Below, in pieces: positions 7,721 to 15,955 of a stretch of 64,000 nt of DNA. Source of the stretch: Neorhodopirellula lusitana (lineage in GTDB: Bacteria; Planctomycetota; Planctomycetia; Pirellulales; Pirellulaceae); the NCBI RefSeq assembly GCF_900182915.1, contig NZ_FXUG01000008.1:1-64000 (forward strand). Direction: 5' to 3'. The translations under genes were made by a program, and so were the position numbers. The first letter of the stretch is position 1. Every line of letters begins with the position of its first letter. The notes beneath the pieces are model-generated. The model made no database searches and was not told where the DNA came from. It saw nothing but the letters and a program-made list of their open reading frames with translations.

Positions 7721-8731
7721 ATGAATCTTCCTGTTCTCAAAGCCGCTGACTTCGCTTCTGACCAAGACGTTCGTTGGTGCCCCGGTTGTGGCGACTATTC
7801 GATTCTCGCCCAGATGAAAAAGATCTTGCCTGATCTTGGCGTGCCGCGTGAGAAGATCGTTTTCGTCAGCGGGATCGGCTGCAGCAGTCGGTTCCCTTAC
7901 TACATGAACACCTACGGGATGCACTCCATCCACGGGCGTGCACCGACGTTTGCGACCGGCCTGAAATCGACTCGTCCGGACTTGATGGTTTGGGTGATCA
8001 CCGGTGATGGCGATTCGCTATCGATTGGTGGCAACCACTTCATCCACTGCTTGCGCCGGAACTTGGACGTCAACATCGTCTTGTTCAACAACCGTATCTA
8101 TGGTTTGACCAAGGGCCAATACAGCCCCACGACTACCGAAGGGCAAGTCACCAAGAGCACGCCGATGGGATCGATCGATCACCCGTTGTCGCCGCTGTCG
8201 GTTGCCTTGGCTGCGGAAGCGACCTTCGTCGCCCGCAGTATCGATGCTCACGTCAAACACTTGGGCGAAACCTTGAAAGCGGCCGCCGCTCACAAAGGCA
8301 CGTCGCTGGTTGAGGTTTATCAAAATTGCAACGTGTTCAATGACGGAGCGATGGCGTACGCCCAAGAGCGTAAGCAACGTGCTGAAAACGTGATCGAACT
8401 TGAGCACGGCAAGCCATTGATCTTTGGCACCAACAGTGACAAGGGTGTGCGTTTGAACGGCAACCATTTGGAAGTCGTGAACACCGCCGATGTGCCTGCG
8501 GATGACTTGTTGATTCACGATGCAAAGGACCCGAATCCAGCGATTCAGATGATGCTGGCCCGCATGCGATATCCCGACATGCCGGAGCCAATCGGCGTGT
8601 TGCGAAGCGTCGAAGGCGTGCCGACCTATGACGATCAAATCAACGAACAAGTCGTCGCGGCTCGCGCCGCCAAGGGCGAAGGCGATCTCGATGAACTGTT
8701 CCGAGCGGGAGATACCTGGGAAGTTGGTTGA
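7721..8731 (+). CDS. korB: 2-oxoacid:ferredoxin oxidoreductase beta subunit (KorB type)
   Basis: The 336-residue TPP-binding subunit partners KorA. The cysteines for the 4Fe-4S cluster are visible: C-P-G-C-G at residues ~20-24 and G-I-G-C-S-S at ~50. The TPP/Mg site is T-G-D-G-D-S-L-S-I-G-G-N (about 92-103) with the downstream N-N-R-I-Y-G-L-T-K-G-Q. The conserved K-G-Q-Y-S-P-T segment is the one found in 2-oxoglutarate and pyruvate enzymes of this class. The length is usual for KorB. No delta (ferredoxin) subunit is encoded next to it, which is normal for this two-subunit type. Confidence 0.92.
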   Translation: MNLPVLKAADFASDQDVRWCPGCGDYSILAQMKKILPDLGVPREKIVFVSGIGCSSRFPYYMNTYGMHSIHGRAPTFATGLKSTRPDLMVWVITGDGDSLSIGGNHFIHCLRRNLDVNIVLFNNRIYGLTKGQYSPTTTEGQVTKSTPMGSIDHPLSPLSVALAAEATFVARSIDAHVKHLGETLKAAAAHKGTSLVEVYQNCNVFNDGAMAYAQERKQRAENVIELEHGKPLIFGTNSDKGVRLNGNHLEVVNTADVPADDLLIHDAKDPNPAIQMMLARMRYPDMPEPIGVLRSVEGVPTYDDQINEQVVAARAAKGEGDLDELFRAGDTWEVG

Positions 8732-8980
8732 GCGTTCCAGGTCAGTTTAGCGACACGGTATCCGTCGTCGGATTTGACGCGGCGGCACGTTGATTGAGCC
8801 AGGTAATTGTCTTTCGCTCAATCGTCAGAACATTCGTTGAAGAAACTAAGCGTTGCGACATTTAGGCGACGCAGAAACTAAGCAACTCGATCGGATCACT
8901 GATCGTTGAAAAGATGAGTCGGGCGACCAAGAGGGTTTGCCTGGCGTCGGTCTTCCGGTATTCGAATATCTAGGCTCCTA

Positions 8981-8985
8981 AGGAG
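8981..8985 (+). promoter_or_regulatory. Strong ribosome binding site of cysK
   Basis: AGGAG sits 7 bases before the ATG at 8993 and fixes the start. Most genes of this window lack so clear a site. The bases ctcct just upstream could pair with it. Confidence 0.7.
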
Positions 8986-8992
8986 ATTCACC

Positions 8993-9934
8993 ATGGCCCG
9001 TGGAAAAACATTCGACAACATTACTCGCGCGATTGGTGACACGCCGATGGTGCAGATCAATCGTCTGGTCCCAGCGAGCGACGCGACCGTGTTCGCGAAG
9101 TGCGAGTTCTTCCAGCCGCTCAACAGCGTCAAGGATCGAATTGGCGTCGCCATGATCGAGGCCGGCGAACGCGATGGGCAAATCAATTCTTCCACGCATA
9201 TCATCGAGCCTACCAGCGGCAATACCGGTATCGCACTTGCGTTCGTTTGTGCGGCCAAGGGTTACAAGCTGACGCTGACGATGCCCGAGTCGATGTCCGT
9301 CGAACGTCGAGCGTTGCTGCGTGCGATGGGTGCGAATCTGGTCCTGACACCGGCCGGTGACGGGATGAAGGGTGCAATCGACACGGCTCAGAACTTGGTC
9401 GACAAGACCGAAAACGCATTCATGCCGCAACAGTTCGAAAACCCAGCCAACCCGGCGATCCACGAAGCCACCACCGGTCCTGAGATCTGGGCGGACAGCG
9501 GCCAAAAGATCGATGCGATTGTGGCGGGTGTGGGTACCGGCGGAACGATCACTGGCGTGGCACGGTTCTTGAAAAGTGTGAACCCCGACTTTAAAGCCTA
9601 CGCAGTTGAGCCGACTCATTCGGCAGTCATCAGCGGTGGCACGCCGGGCAAGCACCGCATCCAAGGCATTGGTGCTGGCTTCATTCCGGGCAACCTGGAT
9701 ACCTCCATCATCGACGATGTGATTCAAGTCGAAGACGAAGAGGCGTTCGCATGGGGGCGCAAGCTAGCCAAGGAAGAAGGCATCGTCGGCGGGATCAGCA
9801 GCGGAGCCAACATGTGCGCCGCCGCTGCGTTGGCCGCTCGTCCGGAAATGAAGGGCAAGCGAATCGTCACCGTGATGTGCAGCCTCGGCGAACGCTACCT
9901 CAGCACACCGCTGTTCGGTGATTTGGCCTTGTAA
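8993..9934 (+). CDS. cysK: Cysteine synthase (O-acetylserine sulfhydrylase)
   Basis: This PLP enzyme makes cysteine from O-acetylserine and sulfide in the cytoplasm. The PLP lysine is K47 in N-S-V-K-D-R-I-G. The substrate loop P-T-S-G-N-T-G-I-A-L-A-F lies near residue 75, the phosphate-binding G-V-G-T-G-G-T-I-T-G-V near 180, and G-I-S-S-G-A-N near 265. The 313-residue length is standard for CysK/CysM, with no extra regulatory domain as in cystathionine beta-synthase. A CysM-type or O-phosphoserine-using variant cannot be excluded. It stands alone, 260 bases after korB. Confidence 0.92.
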   Translation: MARGKTFDNITRAIGDTPMVQINRLVPASDATVFAKCEFFQPLNSVKDRIGVAMIEAGERDGQINSSTHIIEPTSGNTGIALAFVCAAKGYKLTLTMPESMSVERRALLRAMGANLVLTPAGDGMKGAIDTAQNLVDKTENAFMPQQFENPANPAIHEATTGPEIWADSGQKIDAIVAGVGTGGTITGVARFLKSVNPDFKAYAVEPTHSAVISGGTPGKHRIQGIGAGFIPGNLDTSIIDDVIQVEDEEAFAWGRKLAKEEGIVGGISSGANMCAAAALAARPEMKGKRIVTVMCSLGERYLSTPLFGDLAL

Positions 9935-9942
9935 GGATATGT

Positions 9943-9987
9943 GCCTGTAGGGACTTTGCCTGTAGGGACTTTGCCTGTAGCGATTTT
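9943..9987. repeat. Three 15-bp tandem repeats
   Basis: gcctgtagggacttt occurs twice exactly and a third time with two changes, just after the cysK stop. The rest of the gap between cysK and the ZIP gene (9988-10248) holds no gene; short inverted segments such as gagagctttcggctctc (10057-10073) could form a weak hairpin. Confidence 0.75.
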
Positions 9988-10248
9988 GTGCTGCGGTGAC
10001 TTGGTATTCCAGTCAAGAGCCACGATTTGTGGTTCTGGTTCTGGCTTGCCGTGTAGAGAGCTTTCGGCTCTCCTGGCTGGAGGGGCGAGCGAAGAAGCTC
10101 CAGCCATGGATTGCGGGTAATCGGCAATCCTCGCGTTGCGTCTCAATCAGCATGGGCGGCCATCTTCGGCCTCGATTGCGGCCGGGCTTCTCGCGAGCGG
10201 GTGAGTTTGGAACGTTTGTGTGCTGGCGGAATTGGTGCAGCGAGATCG

Positions 10249-11301
10249 CTACGGCGTTTTAGCTGAATCTATCTCTTCTGCCGGTTCACTGCTTGGGGCG
10301 ACCGGATCGACTTCGCTCTCGCTTCGAAGCTCATCATTCTGGATGATCCCTGGATATTCGTGGCCGTGACCCTCGTGGTCGGCGTGCACGTGGCCGGGCA
10401 GGCTTTCGATGCCGACGGCAATTGCCACACCAAATAGCAAGGCGAAGGTGAGCTTGCCGCGGTCGTGATCGTGAAAGGCGACCTCAGGCAACAGGTCAGC
10501 CAGCGCGATGCAGATGAAGAAGCCAGCTGAGATTGCTAGGCCCCAGCCCAGGATCTCGTTGCTTTCGGCGAACCGCGTGGCTCCGAAGTACATCATCAAT
10601 GCACCCAGCGGGCAGGCGACCGAGAACAACCCGTTGGCAATGCTTTGTGAGCGGTCCGACCAGCCTTGCTTACTCATCACGGAGGTGATGGCGAATGCAT
10701 CGAGCGGCTTGTGCAGGGCAACGGCTAGGAACGTTCCCAGCCCCGCGAGCCCTAGCCAGGCACCGTGGTGAGCGTCGGCGATCACACTACTGGCCAACGC
10801 CACACCGTCAATAATCGTGTGCAGTGCCAAGCCGAAGAACATGCCAGCCCAGCTGAAGCCTTTCTTGAGCGCGGGTGCTCGTTCGAGCGGTTTGGAATCG
10901 GCGTCGAGATCTTTTTCGTGGCTCTGTTCATGGGCCGTTCCGTGATCGTGACCATGGTCGTGAGCGTGGTCATGGCCGCACCCATGGTGAGAATGGTCGG
11001 GGTCGGGCTCGCCGACTACCCCGTGATCGTGTGTGTGGAAGAGCCTGACCAGCAGGAACATGGCGATCAGCCCAGCTAAGGCAGCAGCCCCTGTCTTTGA
11101 CGGCGAGCCCAGCACATTACTGGCGTGGGGCAGCAAATGCAGCATTGCGATCCCCAGCATCAGACCGCCCACTCCGCTCATCAGCAGTTGGGTTCGCAGG
11201 TGGGTCATCCGGAAAAGCTTCGACATTTGGCCACCGGTGACCGACGCCAAAATGATGAACACGCAGTAGACAAGCAGCAACGGTTCAGGCGAAAGCGACA
11301 T
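10249..11301 (-). CDS. ZIP-family divalent metal transporter
   Basis: A 350-residue membrane protein with about eight hydrophobic segments. The two intramembrane metal-binding motifs of the ZIP family are present: H-T-I-I-D-G at residues 161-166 and H-K-P-L-D-A at 197-202. The cytoplasmic loop between the third and fourth helices (residues ~90-130) is rich in His and Asp (repeated H-D-H), as usual for zinc or iron ZIP proteins, and the C-terminal tail also carries H-x-H pairs. It likely moves Zn2+ or a related ion across the inner membrane. It is followed on the same strand (downstream) by the convergent cysK. No Fur/Zur box was recognised. Confidence 0.88.
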   Translation of the reverse strand: MSLSPEPLLLVYCVFIILASVTGGQMSKLFRMTHLRTQLLMSGVGGLMLGIAMLHLLPHASNVLGSPSKTGAAALAGLIAMFLLVRLFHTHDHGVVGEPDPDHSHHGCGHDHAHDHGHDHGTAHEQSHEKDLDADSKPLERAPALKKGFSWAGMFFGLALHTIIDGVALASSVIADAHHGAWLGLAGLGTFLAVALHKPLDAFAITSVMSKQGWSDRSQSIANGLFSVACPLGALMMYFGATRFAESNEILGWGLAISAGFFICIALADLLPEVAFHDHDRGKLTFALLFGVAIAVGIESLPGHVHADHEGHGHEYPGIIQNDELRSESEVDPVAPSSEPAEEIDSAKTP

Positions 11302-11411
11302 GGTGGGCGAGGGCGAGCGTTCGGAGGGAGACGGTTTTCGTGAGGCGATCCGGGGCGAAAGCGATCCGGGACGAATTTATTGCGTATCGTAGGCGATTGA
11401 AGAAAAACTGC

Positions 11412-12749
11412 CTATCGACCCTCGCCTGACTCGCTGGAGGCGTTTCCGGATAGCCAGAAACGACTCTCTGCTTCATGCATCGCTTGGTAGTCCCGCAACC
11501 AGGTTTCGCTTCGCGTCCCATTAAAACGGTCTGACGCTGATCGCAAGACGCACCGGATCTCGCGATTCCAGTCATTGGTCCGAGCCAGTTTGCCAGCAAG
11601 CAGTAGTTGGTAGCGTGCCTGGGGCAGGATCGGGACGCCGCGAGTTTGCAGCGACCACTTGTCTAAGTCCAGTGTTTGCCAGCCGTCACCGTCCGTGTCG
11701 TCCGGCACTATTGCTTGAAGTTCGGCTGGCATCTTTCCGAGCACATTGCGATGAATCTCCGCATGAACCCGACTGTTGTGCGGCGAGTACAACGCCCACG
11801 ATAACCAGTGGTCCCAGTGGAATTGGTCTGCGTCATGGCGCCCGCGTCGTTCGGTCAGAGGCAGTAAGATCGCGACAGCAACGATCGCATTGGCCAGCAT
11901 TGCTTGCCACGTGTTCGTTGGAAGAGGTGGGGGCTCATCTGGTCGTTCACCCTCGCCACTCTTCACCTTCGCTCCGTCGGTCGAAGTGGGCCGGCAAAAC
12001 AACAGGTAGGCTTGCCCGGCCAGGAAAACATTCCACGTCAACACGCCGGCGCTATGCGACATCACCCAAGGCGATAGCAACACCAGCAGGCTGGCATGCA
12101 TGGCGATCGCTAGCCAACCACCGATTCGGCGTGTCTTTGGAATGACCAACAGGATGGCGGCAAGCAATTCAATAGCCGGGAATCCGGCCGCAAGCTTAGT
12201 GCGCATGGATTCGTCCCAGGTCTCCACCGGAACGCCGATAAGACCAGCGGCAGCGGCTAAGAAGTCTTGTCCGACGGTGTGCAAGAATTGATAGTCGAAC
12301 TTGCCGATTGAGCTGTAGGCGTAAACGCTGATCGTCAGCAGTTGCAGGTAGCCGACAACACGCTGCGTCGGCACCAGAGCAAACAGCACCGCGTAGAGTG
12401 CGAGTTGGTAGGCCCAAGGTTGTAAACGATGTTGGTCGGCGGTGAACGCGACGGCGAACGTGATCGCGATGGTGCACCAGTAGGCACGCCGGAGAAGGCT
12501 GCGTTCGGGGCGGTCGAAGGCCAGCAGCACAAGTCCGGCGATCACCAGGATCGGCATCGTTAGCAAATTGCAGATGCCAATCCAGGCCGCCGGCAGGTCC
12601 AGCATAGGCACGTTGGGATACAGGTGCGTGGCCGTCCAGTGCGGTGGCAACCAGAGTCGGTAGGACGCTGCAAGCAAGACCAGAAGTCCAGCCGCCGCGT
12701 AGCGTGACATGGTGAGGGAAGTCGGCCTCATCCGGATTTCGGCTGCCAC
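11412..12749 (-). CDS. Polytopic membrane protein, HTTM/DoxX-like
   Basis: A 445-residue protein with many membrane helices in the first ~270 residues. The N-terminal layout and the segment Y-S-S-I-G-K-F-D-Y-Q-F are reminiscent of HTTM/DoxX-type proteins, but I cannot assign a family firmly. The C-terminal ~150 residues are soluble and end in a short charged tail. A GTG start at 12749 overlaps the stop of the upstream DUF1080 gene by one base, suggesting translational coupling; ATG 12731 is the alternative. No catalytic function is evident. Confidence 0.7.
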   Translation of the reverse strand: MAAEIRMRPTSLTMSRYAAAGLLVLLAASYRLWLPPHWTATHLYPNVPMLDLPAAWIGICNLLTMPILVIAGLVLLAFDRPERSLLRRAYWCTIAITFAVAFTADQHRLQPWAYQLALYAVLFALVPTQRVVGYLQLLTISVYAYSSIGKFDYQFLHTVGQDFLAAAAGLIGVPVETWDESMRTKLAAGFPAIELLAAILLVIPKTRRIGGWLAIAMHASLLVLLSPWVMSHSAGVLTWNVFLAGQAYLLFCRPTSTDGAKVKSGEGERPDEPPPLPTNTWQAMLANAIVAVAILLPLTERRGRHDADQFHWDHWLSWALYSPHNSRVHAEIHRNVLGKMPAELQAIVPDDTDGDGWQTLDLDKWSLQTRGVPILPQARYQLLLAGKLARTNDWNREIRCVLRSASDRFNGTRSETWLRDYQAMHEAESRFWLSGNASSESGEGR

Positions 12750-14089
12750 TATTCTGCAGGTTCGGGTTCAACCACGAGGGCAGGCGACGCTTGAATAGCC
12801 AGTTGTCGGTAAGTCGCCTGCGTGGTGGGGTCGTGGCCTTGGACGATCAGTGTGCCGGGTTCGAGGCGGAGTCCTTTGCGAGGGTTCTCGTCAGGTTCCC
12901 GGTCGTCGTAGATATCACTGACCTGCAATCCGTTCACCCAGGCGGCAAAATGGGAGCCATCGGCGGTCAACAGAATCGAGTTCCAGCGTTGGGGTTCCCC
13001 CGCCACGATGCGTGCGTTTTGCCGTCGGAAGATTCCGCCAGCACCGCAGTCGGCGGGCACAAGTGGATTGTTGTCCGTGGTTTCGTTGCTGACTTGGCAT
13101 TCGTAGCCCATCATGACGTCGCCAGGAATCGATCGGAAGAATAGGCCTGAGTTGGACTTCGGGTCGTCCATCTTGTAGTCCGCCAGCAAGGTGAAGTCGC
13201 CGTACTTTTCTTTCGATTCGAGTTGTTGTTTGCCGCCATCGACCACCAAATTGCCCTCTTCGTCGACACGGAATTCGCCATCCATGTCTTCGTACTGTTT
13301 CCAGTTCGCCAGTTCGGTGTCGATGAGGTTTTCGAGGCCGATGGGACGCAGTCGGATGTTGCGAAAGCTAATCTCGCCAAATCGGAATTGCAGGCCGATG
13401 TATCCGATTCGCGGCGTTGTGGCGTCGTCCAGTTCGCAGATCACTTCGTCATCAACTTTGACGACCAGTTGTTTTCCTTCGCAAACGATGTTCATCGTCC
13501 GCCACTCTTTTGGCTTGGCGATAACCGGCTCGCCCTTCTTTCGTTCGACAACGCCACCGGTCGGGAAAGCGTCTTGGTCGGACGCAATGTTGACTTCGTA
13601 GCACTCGGTTTTGACGTCTTTGGGATCCAGTGTCGTACGCACGAAGACGCCCGAGTTGGTTTCTTCGTCGGCGAGGTATTCCAGTTCTAGTTCAAAGTCA
13701 GCCCACTGGGTCGTTGTCGTCAACAGGCACGGTTTGCCCCGACTGGCCTTGATCGTTTCGTCTTCGACATGCCAGTTTGCTTCGCCGGCGATCACCCATC
13801 CGAACAAGGTGTGTCCGTCGAACAGGCGGATCCAGCCCTGGGTGGTTTCTTCGATGGGTAAGCGAGCGGCGAGCAGCTGTTCAGCGGATGCCTCGTAAGC
13901 CTGGGCTTCGAATACGAATGGGGTTTTGGCGGGCGCGTTTTCTTCGGCGTCAGCGACTTCGGCCGACTTCGCATCGTCGGTCACGCCGGCAGGTTCTGTT
14001 TGAGTCTTTGATGAGCAACCAGAAGCTGCGATCAGGAACGCGAATGCGAGAAGCGAGCGTAATTCGAATCGGTGTCGGGTGATTTTCAT
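12749..14089 (-). CDS. Lipoprotein with two DUF1080 (3-keto-disaccharide hydrolase-like) domains
   Basis: The start M-K-I-T-R-H-R-F gives a signal peptide with lipobox A-A-S-G-C (Cys25), so the 446-residue protein is probably membrane-anchored. Two ConA-like DUF1080 modules follow. The first (about residues 70-225) contains W-I-R-L-F-D-G-H-T-L-F-G-W and N-S-G-V-F-V-R-T. The second (~235-420) contains N-S-G-L-F-F-R-S, E-C-Q-V-S-N-E and R-W-N-S-I-L-L-T. Family members are linked to keto-sugar hydrolysis or glycan binding; activity here is inferred only. Longer open frames upstream of 14089 read through low-complexity DNA and are rejected. The following membrane gene overlaps its stop. Confidence 0.85.
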   Translation of the reverse strand: MKITRHRFELRSLLAFAFLIAASGCSSKTQTEPAGVTDDAKSAEVADAEENAPAKTPFVFEAQAYEASAEQLLAARLPIEETTQGWIRLFDGHTLFGWVIAGEANWHVEDETIKASRGKPCLLTTTTQWADFELELEYLADEETNSGVFVRTTLDPKDVKTECYEVNIASDQDAFPTGGVVERKKGEPVIAKPKEWRTMNIVCEGKQLVVKVDDEVICELDDATTPRIGYIGLQFRFGEISFRNIRLRPIGLENLIDTELANWKQYEDMDGEFRVDEEGNLVVDGGKQQLESKEKYGDFTLLADYKMDDPKSNSGLFFRSIPGDVMMGYECQVSNETTDNNPLVPADCGAGGIFRRQNARIVAGEPQRWNSILLTADGSHFAAWVNGLQVSDIYDDREPDENPRKGLRLEPGTLIVQGHDPTTQATYRQLAIQASPALVVEPEPAE

Positions 14090-14170
14090 GGCGAAGGGGA
14101 AAGAGGTCATCGTTGCGAAAGAAGGAAGCGTGTTTTCGTGCGGGAGATTTTGTCGACAGCGTCTGTTTGA

Positions 14171-14214
14171 CGGCGGTTGTGCGGCGGCGGTTGTGCGGCG
14201 GTGCTTGTGCGGCG
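14171..14214. repeat. GC-rich 12-15 bp tandem repeats
   Basis: ggcggttgtgcggc-type units repeat about three times in the spacer between the sulfotransferase and the DUF1080 lipoprotein gene. Confidence 0.6.
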
Positions 14215-14271
14215 CCAATTGATTCGGCGGCGAGTCTTCGCGAAACGCACTTTGCGTTGCGTTGGTGTTCG

Positions 14272-15414
14272 TTAGTATCCATAGCGAGTGAAGTACTCGC
14301 CCCAGCGCTGGTGCAGTCGCTGTTCGTCTTCGGTCGAAAGTCGATGCGAGTTTGTCTTGTAAGCCTGATGTTCGGTGTCGGCCCAAGTTTGGATTTCTTC
14401 ACGCACGGTTTCAAAATCGGCGAGTCGCAAGTTCTCATAAACTTTCTGGAGCGTTGCAACGGGATCCGCGATCAGGTCTTCATAGCGAATGTCGACCAAA
14501 TGATGCTTGGCAATTTGATCTCGGTTGGCATGGAACGCCGCGTACATTTTCTCCAGGCACGTGAGCACGTACTCGTCCATCTTCTCGACTTCTTCGGGCG
14601 AATAGTCAGCGGTATCGCCGGGAACGGCTTGCAGTCCTTGGACCGCGTCCAGACTTCGCCACAGCCGGCACGTGCTGGGGAAGAGCGATCGTGGGTCGCG
14701 ACTAATGTGGATGAACTTAGCTTGCGGGAATGCCTTCGCGAGGTACTTCACGCGTCCAGTGTGGGTGGGGCTTTTAATGACCAGCGGGCGAGCCGTCGAC
14801 ACGCTGACGCGAAGCATGAAGTCTTGCAACGTTTGTAGCCAACTCGAGCGAGCTTCGTCGGTGATGCCTTCCAGATCGAGGTACTCCATGTCCACCGCAC
14901 CTTGTTTGGGAAACGCGATACGGCGATAGGGTGATGGCTGGCCCAGATTCACCAGCGCGAACTCGTCTTCCTGGGGGCGGTCCCAGCCAGCATCCATGTT
15001 GTCCATGGGCCGCTTGCCCGGCAACAACCAGCCAAAGAAGGTACGAAAGAACCACTGCGTCAACAGGAAGTGCGAAGGGGCAAAGCACTGGTAGGTTGAT
15101 GGGCTGCTGAATCGCTCGTCACGAACAATTAATTCGTGCAACAGCGTCGTGCCGCTTCGCCAATGCCCGATGATGAAGACGGGGGGGCCGTGTAGTTCGG
15201 CTTCACGCAGTTGCCGGCGAAAAAGTAGATTCTGAATCCAGGTCAACAGTGTGTTCCAGACCGTTGCCGAGGTGATGATCACCGCCATCGGTACGCGGGA
15301 CGGACTAACCGCAAATTGTCCTGACTTTAATAATCCCCACCAAGCCGTCGGTCGCATCCCGTGCCAAAACCGGGGGCAATAAAAGGGGTAACTGTTCAGC
15401 GAAGGATCGGCCAT
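14272..15414 (-). CDS. Sulfotransferase family protein
   Basis: A 380-residue PAPS-dependent sulfotransferase. The 5'-phosphosulfate loop is G-H-W-R-S-G-T-T (residues 83-90), and the 3'-phosphate-binding region is F-I-H-I-S-R-D-P-R-S-L-F-P-S near residue 235. A hydrophobic stretch around 43-62 may tether it to the membrane. Planctomycetes carry many such enzymes for sulfated glycans or lipids; the acceptor is unknown. It precedes the double DUF1080 lipoprotein by 180 bases on the same strand. Confidence 0.88.
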   Translation of the reverse strand: MADPSLNSYPFYCPRFWHGMRPTAWWGLLKSGQFAVSPSRVPMAVIITSATVWNTLLTWIQNLLFRRQLREAELHGPPVFIIGHWRSGTTLLHELIVRDERFSSPSTYQCFAPSHFLLTQWFFRTFFGWLLPGKRPMDNMDAGWDRPQEDEFALVNLGQPSPYRRIAFPKQGAVDMEYLDLEGITDEARSSWLQTLQDFMLRVSVSTARPLVIKSPTHTGRVKYLAKAFPQAKFIHISRDPRSLFPSTCRLWRSLDAVQGLQAVPGDTADYSPEEVEKMDEYVLTCLEKMYAAFHANRDQIAKHHLVDIRYEDLIADPVATLQKVYENLRLADFETVREEIQTWADTEHQAYKTNSHRLSTEDEQRLHQRWGEYFTRYGY

Positions 15415-15628
15415 GAACGGGAAGGTGCAGGGAAAAGGCGGAGAAACGAAAAGACGATGAGAGCAATCGCGTCGAAATGGCCAGGCACCATGTTCGGGGG
15501 ACTGACTTTACTAGGTTATCAGTCTGCCGCCTCGTACGCGTGGCTCATATGGTTAGAATATCACAATACCATCCCGTTGCCCCACGGCGTTTTTCTACTT
15601 CTCTGCAACCAACCCCCCACACATCTAG

Positions 15629-15955
15629 ATGGCCGACTCGGATTCTGGCGAGGGTCTTTCGATCCAAGACCTTCAACAACACATTCATCGGATGTATTAC
15701 GACAAAGACGTGGCCCGCGGTGTGGACGGAACGTTCATGTGGTTGATGGAAGAGGTCGGGGAATTGGCCTCGGCGTTGCGGGGCGATGATCGCGAGAATT
15801 TGAAAGAGGAATTCGCCGACGTGATCGCGTGGTTATTCACGATCGCAAACGTTGCCGATGTGAATCTCGCTGACGCACTGGCGGCCAAGTACGGCAACGG
15901 TTGCCCGGGGTGTGGGAAATTTGAATGCACATGCAGCTTGGATGAAAAACCATGA
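15629..15955 (+). CDS. MazG-like nucleotide pyrophosphohydrolase with Cys-rich tail
   Basis: A 108-residue single-domain member of the all-alpha NTP pyrophosphohydrolase family. The metal-binding helix motif E-E-V-G-E (41-45) and the second acidic set E60/E61 with D64 are visible. Such proteins hydrolyse NTPs or dNTPs to monophosphates. Unusually it ends in C-P-G-C (92-95) and C-T-C (100-102), a possible zinc knuckle. ATG 15629 was chosen as the first in-frame start near the domain; a TAGAAT element lies at 15554-15559. Its stop overlaps the next gene's ATG by four bases (ATGA). Confidence 0.85.
   Translation: MADSDSGEGLSIQDLQQHIHRMYYDKDVARGVDGTFMWLMEEVGELASALRGDDRENLKEEFADVIAWLFTIANVADVNLADALAAKYGNGCPGCGKFECTCSLDEKP

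Noticed and set aside
10057-10073. Terminator after cysK
   Set aside because: The stem is short and has no T tract, so it was mentioned only as a weak hairpin.
13223-13690. Plus-strand frame of 155 codons inside the DUF1080 lipoprotein gene
   Set aside because: It lies entirely antisense to two recognised domains.
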